This document shows, piece by piece, positions 42,301 through 52,162 of a stretch of 64,000 nt of DNA. How positions within the stretch are numbered: position 1 is the stretch's first letter; each line of letters opens with the position of its first letter. The notes under the pieces were generated by a model. It saw only the letters and a list, made by a program, of their open reading frames with translations, was not told the origin of the DNA and did no database searches. The position numbers and the translations under genes are program-made. The DNA comes from Epichloe hybrida (taxonomy: Eukaryota > Ascomycota > Sordariomycetes > Hypocreales > Clavicipitaceae): the NCBI GenBank assembly GCA_019022495.1, contig JAFEKR010000043.1, forward strand, positions 62,001 through 126,000, written 5' to 3'.

Positions 42301-43382
42301 AGGAGTTAATGCTTGCTCGTCTAAGGGGCACGGCCGGCCAGGAGTGGCAGTGCGAGATTTCCAGATACGGAACTTCTCAAAGTCAATCTTGGGGCTTGGT
42401 TAGAAAAAGGTAGGGTTGCCGGGAATCACGCCGGGCTCCAGACTAAGGACCGTCTTGATGAGCCCAGATAAACCGGCGGCGGGCTCCGAGTGGCCGATGT
42501 TGCTCTTGACGGACCCGATGCGCAAAGGCTTTTCTGGGGACTGAAACTCTGTAAACACGTTGGCGATGCCGCTGGCTTCGATGGAGTCGCCAGCCCGTGT
42601 TCCCGTGCCGTGGAACTCGACATAGCTAGTCTGCGTCAGGTCGCGGATGCCGGCGTTCTTATACGCCTGGCGGATGGCAGCCGACTGAGCCACGGGATTT
42701 GGACTGGCAATGCCGGCTGTCCAGCCGTCACTATTGGTGGCGGTGCCGCGCACGATAGCCCGAATCGGGTCCTTGTTTCGGATTGCATCGCCAAGACGCT
42801 TCACGTAGATCATGTTGACGGCCTCGGCCTTGATGTAGCCGTCGGCCTTGGAGTCGAATGTGTGACACCTGCCCGACAGAGAAGTAGCACCGTTGGCTCC
42901 CATGTGGTGATCCATAACGTGTTCCGGGCTGCAATAAATATTGGCTCCTGCGACTATTGCCGACTCCATTTCTCCAGTATGAAGGTACTTCATGGCTAGG
43001 TCAAGGCCAATCAAGGTGCCCGAGCAAGCTGTGTCAATGGTCATGCTGTGAAGAAAGGGTTAGAGAGGAATGTGGACACTCCTAATTCTCTCATTCCCTC
43101 ATTCTCTCAGGATGGATTCAGTATACCTGGGGCCTTTCAAGTTGAAGAAATGGCTGACGCGGTTGCTGAGCATGGTTCTACCTACACCCACAACAGTCGT
43201 CGATGCGCGATTCTCAGGATCGCGGGCTTGCATGTCACCATAGTCGCTGGCAAAAGAGCTCACAAAGCAGCCGATTCTGGAACCATCAAGCTGCTCCATG
43301 GTGACGCCAGCGTTCTCCAGGCCCTCATAGACGACTTCTAGAAGCTGTCGCTGTTGGGGATCCATGGAAGTGGCCTCCACCC
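36367..43382 (-). pseudogene. Highly reducing polyketide synthase, 5'-truncated and broken
   Basis: Remains of an iterative type I HR-PKS of about 2285 codons. Domain order on the minus strand: KS lacking roughly its first 80-90 residues ([28 protein letters not shown] present, about 42400-43382), AT (GHSSGEIAAA), DH (DHTLGHSIIFPAAGY; HPTAIDGCLQ), a shrunken methyltransferase remnant without the glycine motif (LLEVIYEDGNAP), ER (GMNFKDLANAMG; SASGGVGLAA), KR (YLIAGGFKGLCG; SNYAAGNSF) and ACP (GVDSLVAVEL). There is no thioesterase. Introns are at 43046-43126 and 38825-38904. Lesions: loss of the first exon(s) at about 43383, an in-frame TAA at 42400-42402 (FF-stop-PSPKIDF; CAA to TAA fits), one missing base near 42339-42341, and one near 39293. 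The ER-KR-ACP half has an open frame. Confidence 0.9.
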
Positions 43383-43386
43383 CTGA

Positions 43387-44457
43387 GAGGACAAGGCTCA
43401 CCATCATATCCGATCTCGTCTCTTGTCCGGCTACTCGGGCCAAGGCATGCATGATCAAGAGGAGCTGGCCGACACACAGATCCACAAGCTGATGCAGCTG
43501 CTCGAACGGAAGTATCTGTCCACGTCCGACACCGTCCGGCCCTGCAACCTCTCCCGAACGATGCAATACCTCACTCAAGATGTCATCACTGCCGTTGGCT
43601 TCGGTCAGGCTGCCGGATACCTCGACGTGGACGATGACATGTTCGGCGTGAGATTCAGGCTTGCGAGGCCGTGCTGCTGCCCGTACATGTCATTTCCTTT
43701 CTTCCCCCTCCTCCGTGACATCTTGAGTACCTCCACTGTGAAGCGACTTCTTCCCAAACCCACTGACAACAAGCACGGTGTTGGTCGCTTTCTCGGCGTA
43801 ATCAAGAAGCACTGCGACGCCCGGTTTGGCCACTCGGCCATTCGCCACAATGACATCCCCCAGACCTTTGTCGACTCCGACTTGACGAGGAAGCAAGTTG
43901 AGTCCGAGGCGCTCGTCACGCTATTCGGGGGCACAGACACCACCGCCACCGGGCTGAGGAACACCATCTTCTTCCTGACCGCAAACGCCAACGCGTACCG
44001 CACATTGCAGGCTGAGATTGAAGCGGCCGCAAACTCGGCGGCGCGGCCCATCATCGCCGACGAGCAAGCCAAGTCCCTTCCTTACCTCCAAGCATGTATT
44101 CGCGAGGGTCTCCGAATGTGGCCTCCGAGCATGGGCATCATGGGCAAGGTCTCCGACGAAGATGATGAGATATGTGGGAAGCACATCCCCGCGGGCACTC
44201 AGGTTGGATGGGCAGCCTTGGCCATCATGCGTGACAAGAGCACGTTCGGTGGCGACGCCGGCGTATACGAGCCTAGTCGCTGGCTGGATGCTGAACCGGA
44301 CAATCTTAAGAAGATGATGGCTGTTTTTGGTCTTGTATTTGCCACGGGCACGCGGTGGGAGTGTCTGGGTAAGCGATTGGCATACGTTGAGATGGGAAAA
44401 GTTATTTTCGAGGCGAGTTGTTACCCCCCCCCCCTCCCCAACCACGACACATCGTAG
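43387..44457 (+). pseudogene. Cytochrome P450 fragment lacking its N-terminus
   Basis: The open frame encodes most of a fungal heme monooxygenase, presumably an oxidase of the cluster product. Visible: the helix C region (HHIRSRLLSGYSG), oxygen-binding helix I FGGTDTTATG, the ExxR helix REGLRMWPP, the meander YEPSRWLD, and the heme-binding FATGTRWECLGK with its cysteine ligand. The membrane anchor and about the first 100-150 residues are absent. The homology starts within a few bases of where PKS homology on the other strand stops, and a stop codon (43384-43386) precedes it. The last 30-40 residues after GKVIFE are also missing; a GCGAGT there might be a decayed splice donor. As given it cannot make a membrane-anchored P450. 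Confidence 0.85.
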
Positions 44458-44553
44458 ACAAAACGTGAACTAAATTGCATTCAAGCCATGTTGTATCGGT
44501 TGCATTGTCATCCATATTTTACCACCCACACGAATTATTCCCTCTTTTGTTGT

Positions 44554-46674
44554 CTAGTTTGAAGAGACTATTACTGACCCGCTCTGTGCCTGAGTTTGAA
44601 GTTCGGTGCCTTGTTTATCTTGTTTGTTCCCACGATCTGCGCCAAGAACAGCCTCTTGATTCTCGGTGCTCAGGTGATGAGAACGCACAAAAAGGTTAAG
44701 CACAAGCGATAGACTTGCAAACGCCACGTACTATTTACGCGGAGGGGAAATTACATCATTAGCATGAAAAACTCGAGAAATGCAAATGCACACGCAACAA
44801 TTCAAGGAGATGGAAACACAGACTACAGAGAAGAGTAGCAGATGTTTCTTACCATAATCCACACAGCCCTAAGAGAGTGGAAGAATGTCTGTCGCACGAC
44901 AAGTTGCTGCTCTTGGGGCAAAGTCCGGATGACGTCCACCTTGGCTAAAGCTTGGTCGCCATTGAAATTTTGCGCCACATCGGCGCCTAGCTCTTTGACA
45001 AGACCTGGATTAGCAGCTGTCATGTCGTTCTGGAAAATAACGCCCCCAACAACAATAGAGATGGCATTGGCGATGGAGCGCACGAAGCTCATGGTGGCGA
45101 CCACAGCTGCGGTATCACGCTCCGCGTTGACGGCTTGTACAGCTAAAAGAGGTGGCTCAATGTTCATGCCAACACCAAGGCCAACCAAAATCTGGAAGAC
45201 GAAAAGCTTGGCCAAGTCTTTTTCGAATGGCAAGTAGACAAAAAGACCCGTGCCAAGCAAGTTCAAGACCTGGCCAGCATACATAATGCGGATATATTTT
45301 CCGGTTCTTTGTATAAAAATGCCAGCAAAGGCGGCCGAGAGAGAGCTTGCCACAATTAGCGGGAGAAGATGGATGCCCGAGTCCAGAGCGTTGGCGCCAA
45401 GAACCGATTGCGAGTAGAGCGGCAAGTAATATGCCAGTCCGATAAAGACGTAGAAGTTGCAACTGTATACCCCAAACGCTGCTGACGAAGATTTGTTCGA
45501 AAAGATGTGAAGTGGAATGATGGGCTCCGTTGCAAACTTCCATTCGTTCACAACGAACAGAGCTAGAGCCACCACGCCAAACACCAGCAGGCATATGATG
45601 GTGGCCGAGGACCAGGGAAATACCACGTTGCCAAAGTCGAGTGCTAGAAGCACCATCAAAACAGAGCCAATGATGAGGACCCCGCCTGTCCAGTCGATCT
45701 TCTTAAGCCCCGTGATGATAGGAGTGCCGGGCTTGGGCACGTCGAGGAAGAAAACGAGAATACCAAAGACAACCCCTCCGATTGGCACTAGGCGGAATCT
45801 ACAGTGTCAGTGAGGAACATTGTCGTGCGCAAGGTGTGCTTCAAAACTGACAGTTGATCCAAAAACACCATGTCCAACTGCACGAGCATTAGTTATAGAT
45901 GACGTAGATGATGACCGAACGAGCAAGGACCTACTCTGCCTTCGTAGTCAGAAGACCCCCGAGAATAGGGCCAACAGCACTTCCCAGAGCCCAGACGAGC
46001 GACGTGATGCCTAGGTACAGACCGCGATCCCTCATAGAGAAAGTATCACAGATAATAACGTTGACCATTGTGCCCATGCCGGCAGCGCCAATGCCCTGAA
46101 TCACACGACCGGCAATCAAGGCATCCATTGTCGGTGACAGGGCACACAGAAGACTCCCACACAAGAAGATGGCAATAGCCATGAGCATAATAGGCTTGCG
46201 ACCCCAAATATCTGCAATGGTGCCCCACAATGGTGTGGTGGCAGTGCTCGCGAGGATAAAAGAGCTCCCAATCCATATGTATCCTGTGACAGATCGGAGG
46301 GAGCTGACAATGGTAGGGATGGCTGGCGTCACAATGGTGACGTCGAGAGCGGACAGCAGCACAGATAGGCACAGAGGGAGCATGAGCAAAGCAGCGCTGG
46401 CGGCAGAATGTTTCTTTGCCATGGCATTGGACTCGTGCCCAGGTGGCGAGGAGGGCAACGGTGAGGATGCTGCATCACGGTCGCGAGGACTGGCAGCCAG
46501 CTCATCTCTGTTGTGTTTCCAAGCTGTCGAGTCAGTCGTCGTCCCAGCTGCACCGGCGACTGTGGAATTGCTCGACGCGCCCGTCGCAGCGCCTAGATGA
46601 AGCGCAGCAGCGGCACCTTGACTGCGATGGGCTTCAGTGGCAATGGGCGTGATGGTATCTGTTTTTGTGGCCAT
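44554..46674 (-). CDS. MFS multidrug exporter (DHA2/14-TM type), 625 aa
   Basis: Predicted plasma-membrane drug:H+ antiporter, likely the exporter of the cluster. Four exons on the minus strand: 46674-45935, a 26-nt micro-exon 45877-45852, 45787-44853 and 44730-44554; introns of 57, 64 and 122 nt. The micro-exon restores the conserved WTWCFWINLPIGG segment, and the last exon supplies the usual tail with LSTENQEAVLG. Residues 1 to about 88 are a Ser/Ala-rich cytoplasmic lead. TM1 carries LDVTIVTPAIPTI, the loop after TM2 carries the RK of GRKPIM, and antiporter motif C appears as GSAVGPILGG. All phases agree and no lesion is seen, in contrast to the PKS and P450. It converges on the P450 fragment with about 100 bp between. 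Confidence 0.87.
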
Positions 46675-47095
46675 GTCGGATTTTCCGGGTTTTTCTGCGG
46701 TGATGGAGTAATGCTGTTCATATGGTGTTGTTATTCGTTGAGAATATTCACAGCCTCACATTGTAGCCTCAAATCTGAGGCACCACTCTGGTCATCGCCT
46801 CTTTGTTTAACGATGCAGCTTCCCGTATCCCGTTTGTTATTTCTTTTTATTATATGCTTTGTTTTAAGGGCTAGAATCACCTCTTAATAGATTTAAAGCT
46901 TATAAGACTTAAAAACGTCAGTAAGCCAAGAGACGAGATGAATATTACAATGTACTACATGTCTTTCTAGCGGAGACGGCCTGCCTGGTGGTCATACAGG
47001 GAGAACTTGCATACATAGAACCGCCGTTCTTGCTAGGCTAGTAAGTACAGAGTTTTTTATTAAACGGCAATTCTTCTCCAGCCATGACAGCTGCT
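46675..47095. other. Intergenic, exporter promoter region
   Basis: About 420 bp between the exporter start and the end of the small gene at 47096. It should contain the exporter promoter. No clear TATA box or repeat was recognised. Confidence 0.4.
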
Positions 47096-47500
47096 TCACT
47101 CAGTATCCCAAATCCCATTCGACATCTTGTCGGCTGCTTCGTAGAATTCCTCTTTTGTCATCTCATTGATGAGAATCAGGCGAATGGCATATGTAGTAAC
47201 CACTAGTGAATCGATTTCCAACTTCCTCTCTTCGACAACACGCATCATGTGGCACAACAGTGCAGTGACAGGAAATGGCCGTGCGGAGCGATAGCAGCAG
47301 TCAACAGTTTCAACATGCTGGCTTTTGATGAGCAGATCAACGGCTGGGGGGCCAGAGTATTCTTGGTGTCCGATCGCAGTGCGCAGTTCGCCTGTCTTGC
47401 GATCATAGTATTTGCCATCTACCACGGGCGTCTGCTCATCCCCATGCCAGCCAGGAGTGCTAATTTCCTGGGAATGCTGAGGCTTCGGCTTGTCAGACAT
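47096..47500 (-). CDS. Hypothetical protein, 134 aa
   Basis: An open single-exon frame starting MSDKPKPQHSQE. I chose the ATG at 47500 because the upstream extension of the frame is low-complexity leader-like sequence and a TATA box lies 144 bp upstream. The protein is soluble, with no signal peptide or membrane segment. The N-terminal 55 residues are polar and proline-rich (GYHGDE-like stretch TPGWHGDEQTP); the C-terminal half looks alpha-helical (LLCHMMRVVEERKLEIDSL). I do not recognise the family. Composition and promoter make it a credible gene, but its link to the cluster is unknown. Confidence 0.6.
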   Translation of the reverse strand: MSDKPKPQHSQEISTPGWHGDEQTPVVDGKYYDRKTGELRTAIGHQEYSGPPAVDLLIKSQHVETVDCCYRSARPFPVTALLCHMMRVVEERKLEIDSLVVTTYAIRLILINEMTKEEFYEAADKMSNGIWDTE

Positions 47501-48237
47501 GATTGTTAGCCTAACATTAATAAAAGTGTCAAGAATATACAATAGGTCTTGAGATTGAATGAAAAGTCTCAATAGTAAGATTCTTCGATGACAAGATTGA
47601 TAATGATAGGTTTGGAGAAATGTGAGAATGAGGGAATCCACAGTATTTATAGGCAAATGAAACAGTGCCGCTTGCCTAACGCACTGTACGAACTTGGCAT
47701 GTCCTTATAACATAAGCAATCAGACAATAATTAGACCTTTAAGTTAATTAGAAAAAAGGGCTCTCTTGATTTATTTTAATTCCATTCTTACTCAGTTCGT
47801 TCCAGTCTTCTTCTAGATTGCACAAATAGCACGTTTAGGCACATATTGACCTACCTAAGTATGTGTACGCTAGAAATGCAAAAAAGAGTATTTACAATCC
47901 ATTCATTCTTTGTAACTTGACAGCTACTATTTGCACCTTTAAAAGACAGGAGACTTGTGATTTTTTACATAAAGAGCGGACATATGTTTCAAATAATATT
48001 AAATAGTAATGACTGGCACTGTTGCCTCTAGGAAAGAGTATAACGACTGCTGCTGCCTTAAACAAGTGACTTGATCTTGAAAAAATGAATGTGTAGTAGC
48101 TCTCCAATCTACAAGCTTAAAACGGTTCCCTGAAAACCTCGAAGCAATGCTCAAGTGGTACTGTAAGTGTCACTCAGACATGCGAGTAACTCCGAGGATG
48201 TAGGTAGCGTGGACAAATTCCGACCAGAAAGTTCATT
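47501..48237. other. Intergenic, AT-leaning
   Basis: Holds the promoter and leader of the 134-aa gene and the 3' side of the secreted-protein gene. Nothing else recognisable. Confidence 0.5.
47644..47651 (-). promoter_or_regulatory. TATA box for the 134-aa gene
   Basis: TATAAATA on the minus strand, 144 bp upstream of the chosen ATG, supporting both the gene and its start. Confidence 0.5.
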
Positions 48238-48492
48238 TTACGCTTTCTGGCATCCGCATTTAGCACATTGTCCAGTGCGCAAGCTTGCAGGGTCACAGAG
48301 ATATGCTCCTTTAGCATCGCATCGACAGCCGTCCTTCTTTTTCCCATTTTTGCATAGACGATCTGGTTCCAAACCACCGGAACAGGTAATTTTGTATGTG
48401 GCGAGGGCACCTGCTGGCTGGTTCTCGGGAATGGGGTCAGCCATGACGGCTAATCCCAGGATGCCACTGAGGAGAAAGAGAGTAGCTTTCAT
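48238..48492 (-). CDS. Small secreted cysteine-rich protein, 84 aa
   Basis: Starts MKATLFLLSGILGLAVMA, a clear signal peptide with cleavage likely after about residue 18, followed by a mature part of about 66 residues with eight cysteines (ITC, RLC, DGCRCD, YLC, GQCAKCGC), enough for four disulfides. Basic and glycine-rich. I used the inner ATG at 48492 because it begins the signal peptide; the longer frame adds an unrelated polar stretch. A TATA-like TATAAAG lies about 137 bp upstream. Such proteins are often effectors, antimicrobial peptides or surface proteins, but I recognise no specific family. No lesion. Confidence 0.7.
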   Translation of the reverse strand: MKATLFLLSGILGLAVMADPIPENQPAGALATYKITCSGGLEPDRLCKNGKKKDGCRCDAKGAYLCDPASLRTGQCAKCGCQKA

Positions 48493-48627
48493 GATAATCG
48501 TCTTGACTTTTCGTTTGTTTGAATAATTTATTGGCGACAAGAAAAAAAAATTGAGAATGACTTGTTTTTTTGGTTGGTCTGTAGGGAAGAGAAGTCTGCT
48601 TTTTATTTTTCTAGCGGAAGTCTCGAC

Positions 48628-48634
48628 CTTTATA
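48628..48634 (-). promoter_or_regulatory. TATA-like box of the secreted-protein gene
   Basis: TATAAAG on the minus strand, about 137 bp upstream of the ATG at 48492. Confidence 0.4.
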
Positions 48635-48989
48635 TCTAAACCAGAGCTCAGCTTTTTACTACTACGAGCCTCTTAACGATGCTGCGTAGCCGATGTTTCC
48701 GTGCTCTACAATCTGTCGTATGGCCATCCGTGCTTATGGTAGTATAGGACTTTTCATACACTGTACCCTGGGATATCTTGACTCTCGGAAGTTGCAACCA
48801 GATCCGCCCGCTTTGTATAGCAAATGACGTATGTGTCCACCGTCTCGGCCACGTTCCGAAGTGACTAACCTTGTAGGTCACCACCCACAACTCATAAATG
48901 GGTGGCAGGTGGGAAATTGATGTCCCCGGCAGAGTTTGCTATTCAAACCGCGCTAAAATAGTGTCGCAGGCGAGAGTTGGTCATGGCAA

Positions 48990-49257
48990 TTGCGGTGTGT
49001 AGCGGTGCTTGTCTAAGCAAGGGAGCTCTAAGGTCTGCATACAGACCTATCTTCCAAGTTCAAATCCCACATAAAACCGGTATCCCACCCAAGCTCTAAA
49101 AAACCACGTAAGAAACCTAGTTAAAGATAGCTGTGGGTAACAATTACTATCTAGGAGCTAGGGGGTGTGTTGCAAGGCACATGAGGGACAATAAACCTAC
49201 AAATTAGTACCAGTTGGCTTATGCTTCTTTTTTCTGCAACATCTTGCTTGTCTAGGT
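48990..49257 (+). repeat. Candidate tRNA-derived SINE
   Basis: The head has a polymerase III A-box-like sequence, TAGCGGTGCTTG at 49000-49011 (one mismatch to the usual consensus), and a perfect B-box-type AGTTCAAATCC at 49057-49067, 45 nt apart. A hairpin GGTCTGCATACAGACC between them resembles a long variable arm. The T-stem does not pair well, so it is not a working tRNA. The downstream 120 bp recur at 32086-32207 without the head, as expected of a 5'-truncated SINE copy. No target duplication was found. Confidence 0.45.
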
Positions 49258-50186
49258 ACCCACTCTGCACATTCCCGCGTCATACGCTCGCAATTCTTAC
49301 CGGTAGTGAAAGGGATATGGTTGTGTTAGTAAGAAGGGTTATACTATGGCGGGACAGGTATGCCACCTTGTGTCTTTCTCCGCACGTGGCCATTTAGTAA
49401 GATTGAAGGAATCATGTCACCCTGAAATCACATACGGTGACCCACATGCAGAGATAATAGCTAGTTAAGCTGCTCGACTCTACTTTGATTGATCATCGCT
49501 TGACCTTTTAGCATATGTAAGCAGGTATGTAATTGTCACAGTTAAAAACTCGAAAAGATTTGAGCTTCTGCCCGCAGCATAGGGGTGACTTTTGGGGCGA
49601 GCGTAATCAAGGCTGGGGGGCGAAACCGTACTAAAAGTTAAGGGGATAAAAGATGCTTGCATTCCTGTATCAGCTACCGGTGGTGTTCCCTTTATGAATG
49701 CTACTCTATATTACGTTATCTATTTTCCTTGGCAACAATGGGTAGGATCAGGGCAAAGTGCGTTGCTTACTCCGGTGAGAGGTGTTGCCCAATGAAGTTG
49801 TACTCATTTGCTGCTAATCACTAGTAACTAGCAATGCACATGGGAACAAACACCAACCTATCGCGCGACTAGACAAAAAGACAAGCTTCTTCTCGAGTCC
49901 ATTGCGTGGTCAGCTGCGCGGGGTAGGTGAGGGAGCCACTCGTTTGCACATATGTCTTGGACATATTGTCTCTCTGTAGTTCTGTCGATATGCCAGCTGG
50001 ACGAAGGGTGAGTGAGGTTGTTTGGGGTGGTAAGCTGCATGGCTGCTTAAGGGATCTTATTTTGTGAGCGACCAGCCGAGTTACAGCAGATCTAGGTGGT
50101 AAATTTAACTTGGCCCGGTTGGAATCAATGAAGGACTTTCGCAGGTTGTCTGAGAGCCTCTAGACGGTGTCACACGGATTTGGTAT
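49258..50186. other. Intergenic, nothing recognised
   Basis: About 930 bp of normal composition. Short open frames here lack start context, domains and conserved-looking sequence. Confidence 0.5.
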
Positions 50187-50267
50187 TCATAGAGCAATCT
50201 GGCTCTGGCCTGAAGCAGCAGAAGCCACGATGGCGATGATTGAGAACAGGGCATAGACGGCATTCAT
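50187..50267 (-). other. 26-codon ORF resembling an orphan signal peptide
   Basis: Reads MNAVYALFSIIAIVASAASG followed by six residues and a stop. The first 20 residues have the hydrophobic core and small-residue cleavage site of a secretion signal, but no mature protein follows in frame. It could be the first exon or a decayed remnant of a small secreted protein, or chance. Confidence 0.25.
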
Positions 50268-50577
50268 TGTAACGACTCTTTGCCACTTTTTTCCGTCGGG
50301 TTTCAAAGGTGTTTGATAGGTGGCCATTTCTATTTTTGAGCATGCTTCTGCTCCGCCGTACTTGAGGAGCGCACTCTTTGCATTGCCAGGATTGAATATG
50401 CAAGATGCTCCTGACCGTATTTCTTCCCAGCCACCTGATTCCGCATCAAGAGAGTCAATCGCGACGGCTGCTTTTCGTATCGATCTTGTGTTGCCCGAGT
50501 CTTTCGTCTAAGCGCCCACAAGTTTTAGGACGCTTTTTAACTTCCAGTTTCGCTAGCATATCTATATTTGGGAAGAT

Positions 50578-50739
50578 CTAGGACGCCAAGAGGTCCATTG
50601 TAGTTAATTGTCGGCAACCCTGTAACAAGCCATTCAGGTGCCGCAATACCCGGTCGCTGTCGGCCCTTAAAGCGAAATCGCACTTTGCACGCATGTTAGC
50701 CGGCTTCGGATCATTCAGGTAGAGCCTAAGTGACGCCAT
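50578..50739 (-). CDS. Possible small protein, 53 aa
   Basis: An open frame from ATG at 50739 in a strong start context (AAAAAATGG), beginning MASLRLYLNDPKPANMRAK. Sequence is well mixed and helix-prone (ALRADSDRVLRHLNGLLQG) rather than low complexity. No family recognised and no neighbour context. It may be a fragment of an older gene. Confidence 0.25.
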   Translation of the reverse strand: MASLRLYLNDPKPANMRAKCDFALRADSDRVLRHLNGLLQGCRQLTTMDLLAS

Positions 50740-51408
50740 TTTTTGCGCTTGTTCTGTTCTGACTGTAGCTTGATTTGATAGGGGTGAGCTCCCCCTAAGT
50801 CAAGTCCGCGAAACAACTGACTTGCTGTCCGCCACAAGGAAACCGAGGCCAGTGTCGCTTTAGTGTATGACTAAGTGAGATTCTTCACCCTGGTTTGAAT
50901 GCAGTGATATGTAACTCAAGCCTGTCAAATAGTAGTTTCAATCATTCTTATCTCTTATTTGAATTGACCTAGCTACGGAAGGATTAGCTAGACAAATTAC
51001 CGGGTTAATATTCGTATATGCTACGAGCTCGGTGTCTGCAACCTCCAGCCGATTTTCAAATAGAGCAATGTGTACTTGGCTGGGTCGGGAGATCCGGGGA
51101 AAACTGGGCCGAAGTGATTAGGCAGACACATTATCTGCAACGTTTCCAAACCACCACGCATCTAAGAAAGGAGCACGACCACGCCACTTAACTGGTGGCA
51201 TCATTCGCTCGCTAGTAATGGCAATATATAACATAAGTAAGAGCAACCACTAGTGGAGGGCCATGCAGGAATACCAGGAACACAGAGCTCATATGAGACA
51301 ACATGATTTAGAAAGGATGGAACAGCCCTTCCTTGATGACGAGCCGACGGACTCCCTGAAGCCCCTTGACTACTAACAGACTACGATTTAAACGCCAAAA
51401 TTTCTTTA
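50740..51408. other. Intergenic, nothing recognised
   Basis: About 670 bp without a credible gene, RNA or repeat. Confidence 0.45.
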
Positions 51409-52012
51409 ATGTTCATTCACGCTGAGCTCTTTTCCGAAGTTCGGCGCGTACAACCAGACCCAAGTTTGGGCGGCGGGCTTGACGGATATAATTGGGCGAT
51501 TCGGGTCGGACATGATGATTCGACTTTCGTGTTAAAGCTGGTAAATTCCTAGTTTCCCCCCCCCCCCTCTCAAGATGCTGATGACTGTATTAAACTCTGT
51601 CTAGTCTTGGGACACGGAACCTCAGTAGCCTCATTATTGTGCTGCGCAAAGAGGGTGCTAAAACGCTGCCCTACTCAAATGATGGAAGTGGCCGTATCGG
51701 ACGCAGCCTCCAGTGAGAACCAGAAAGGCCTAATACTGGTTCATCCTAGGCCAAAGTCTTTTAAATAAGCTTCACGGAACTTGCTTGACTTTTCAAACGA
51801 AGCTCGCCCACAGAACAGAGATGCGACACAGAATGGTCTACGTTCCATCGACAAGTTTCCTCGTATGAGAAAGTGTCACGGCTGGCTGAGATTCACGGGC
51901 CGATAATTGCGAAGCCATCTGCACAGGGCACTAGAACCACCATACATTGAGCATTCAGAAGAAGGAATCCGATTCAGGAGCCCGAATCCAAGCCTGCTTC
52001 ATTCGCGAAACT
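51409..52012 (+). pseudogene. Decayed FTA2-like / kinase-like gene
   Basis: Exon 1 (51409-51540) opens with MFIHAELFSEVRRVQPDPS and ends FVLKL at a GTAAAT donor. After an intron-like gap the plus strand continues as HYCAAQRGC-stop-NAALL, then in another frame MMEVAVSDAASSENQKGLIL and KFPRMRKCHGWLRFTG. This resembles a fungal protein family with kinase-like or kinetochore FTA2-type annotation; I rely on memory of conserved blocks (QREC-QNAALL-MME and RKC-GW), so the name is tentative. Lesions: a TAA where CAA (Gln) is expected after RGC, one missing base before MMEV, and further in-frame stops after KSFK and after FTG. It is clearly non-functional if the family is right. Confidence 0.5.
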
Positions 52013-52162
52013 TGGCGCAATAGCGAAGCCCAGTAAAGTCCATCCCCGGCTCCATGCGCTACGCAGATATTCCAACGACTGTCCCCCACGTTTAGGTTGT
52101 CTTGCACTGCCTTCCTCACACTTTCGAGCCGTACGTCTGCGAGAGCCCTCGACGAAATCCGG

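Noticed and set aside
43383..43578. 5' extension of the KS frame as a true PKS N-terminus
   Set aside because: Upstream of GVEATSMDPQQR the frame is P450 DNA read backwards and lacks the conserved KS start.
44475..44699. Plus-strand ORF first read as the missing P450 C-terminus
   Set aside because: It is the antisense of the last exporter exon (44554-44730), which gives the expected exporter tail in phase on the minus strand; no canonical splice joins it to the P450.
45787..45935. Single intron in the exporter from 45934 to 45783
   Set aside because: It gives an open frame but drops the conserved WTWCFWINL segment that the two-intron model restores exactly.
48990..49075. tRNA gene
   Set aside because: A- and B-box-like sequences are present but acceptor and T stems do not pair, so a SINE head is more likely.
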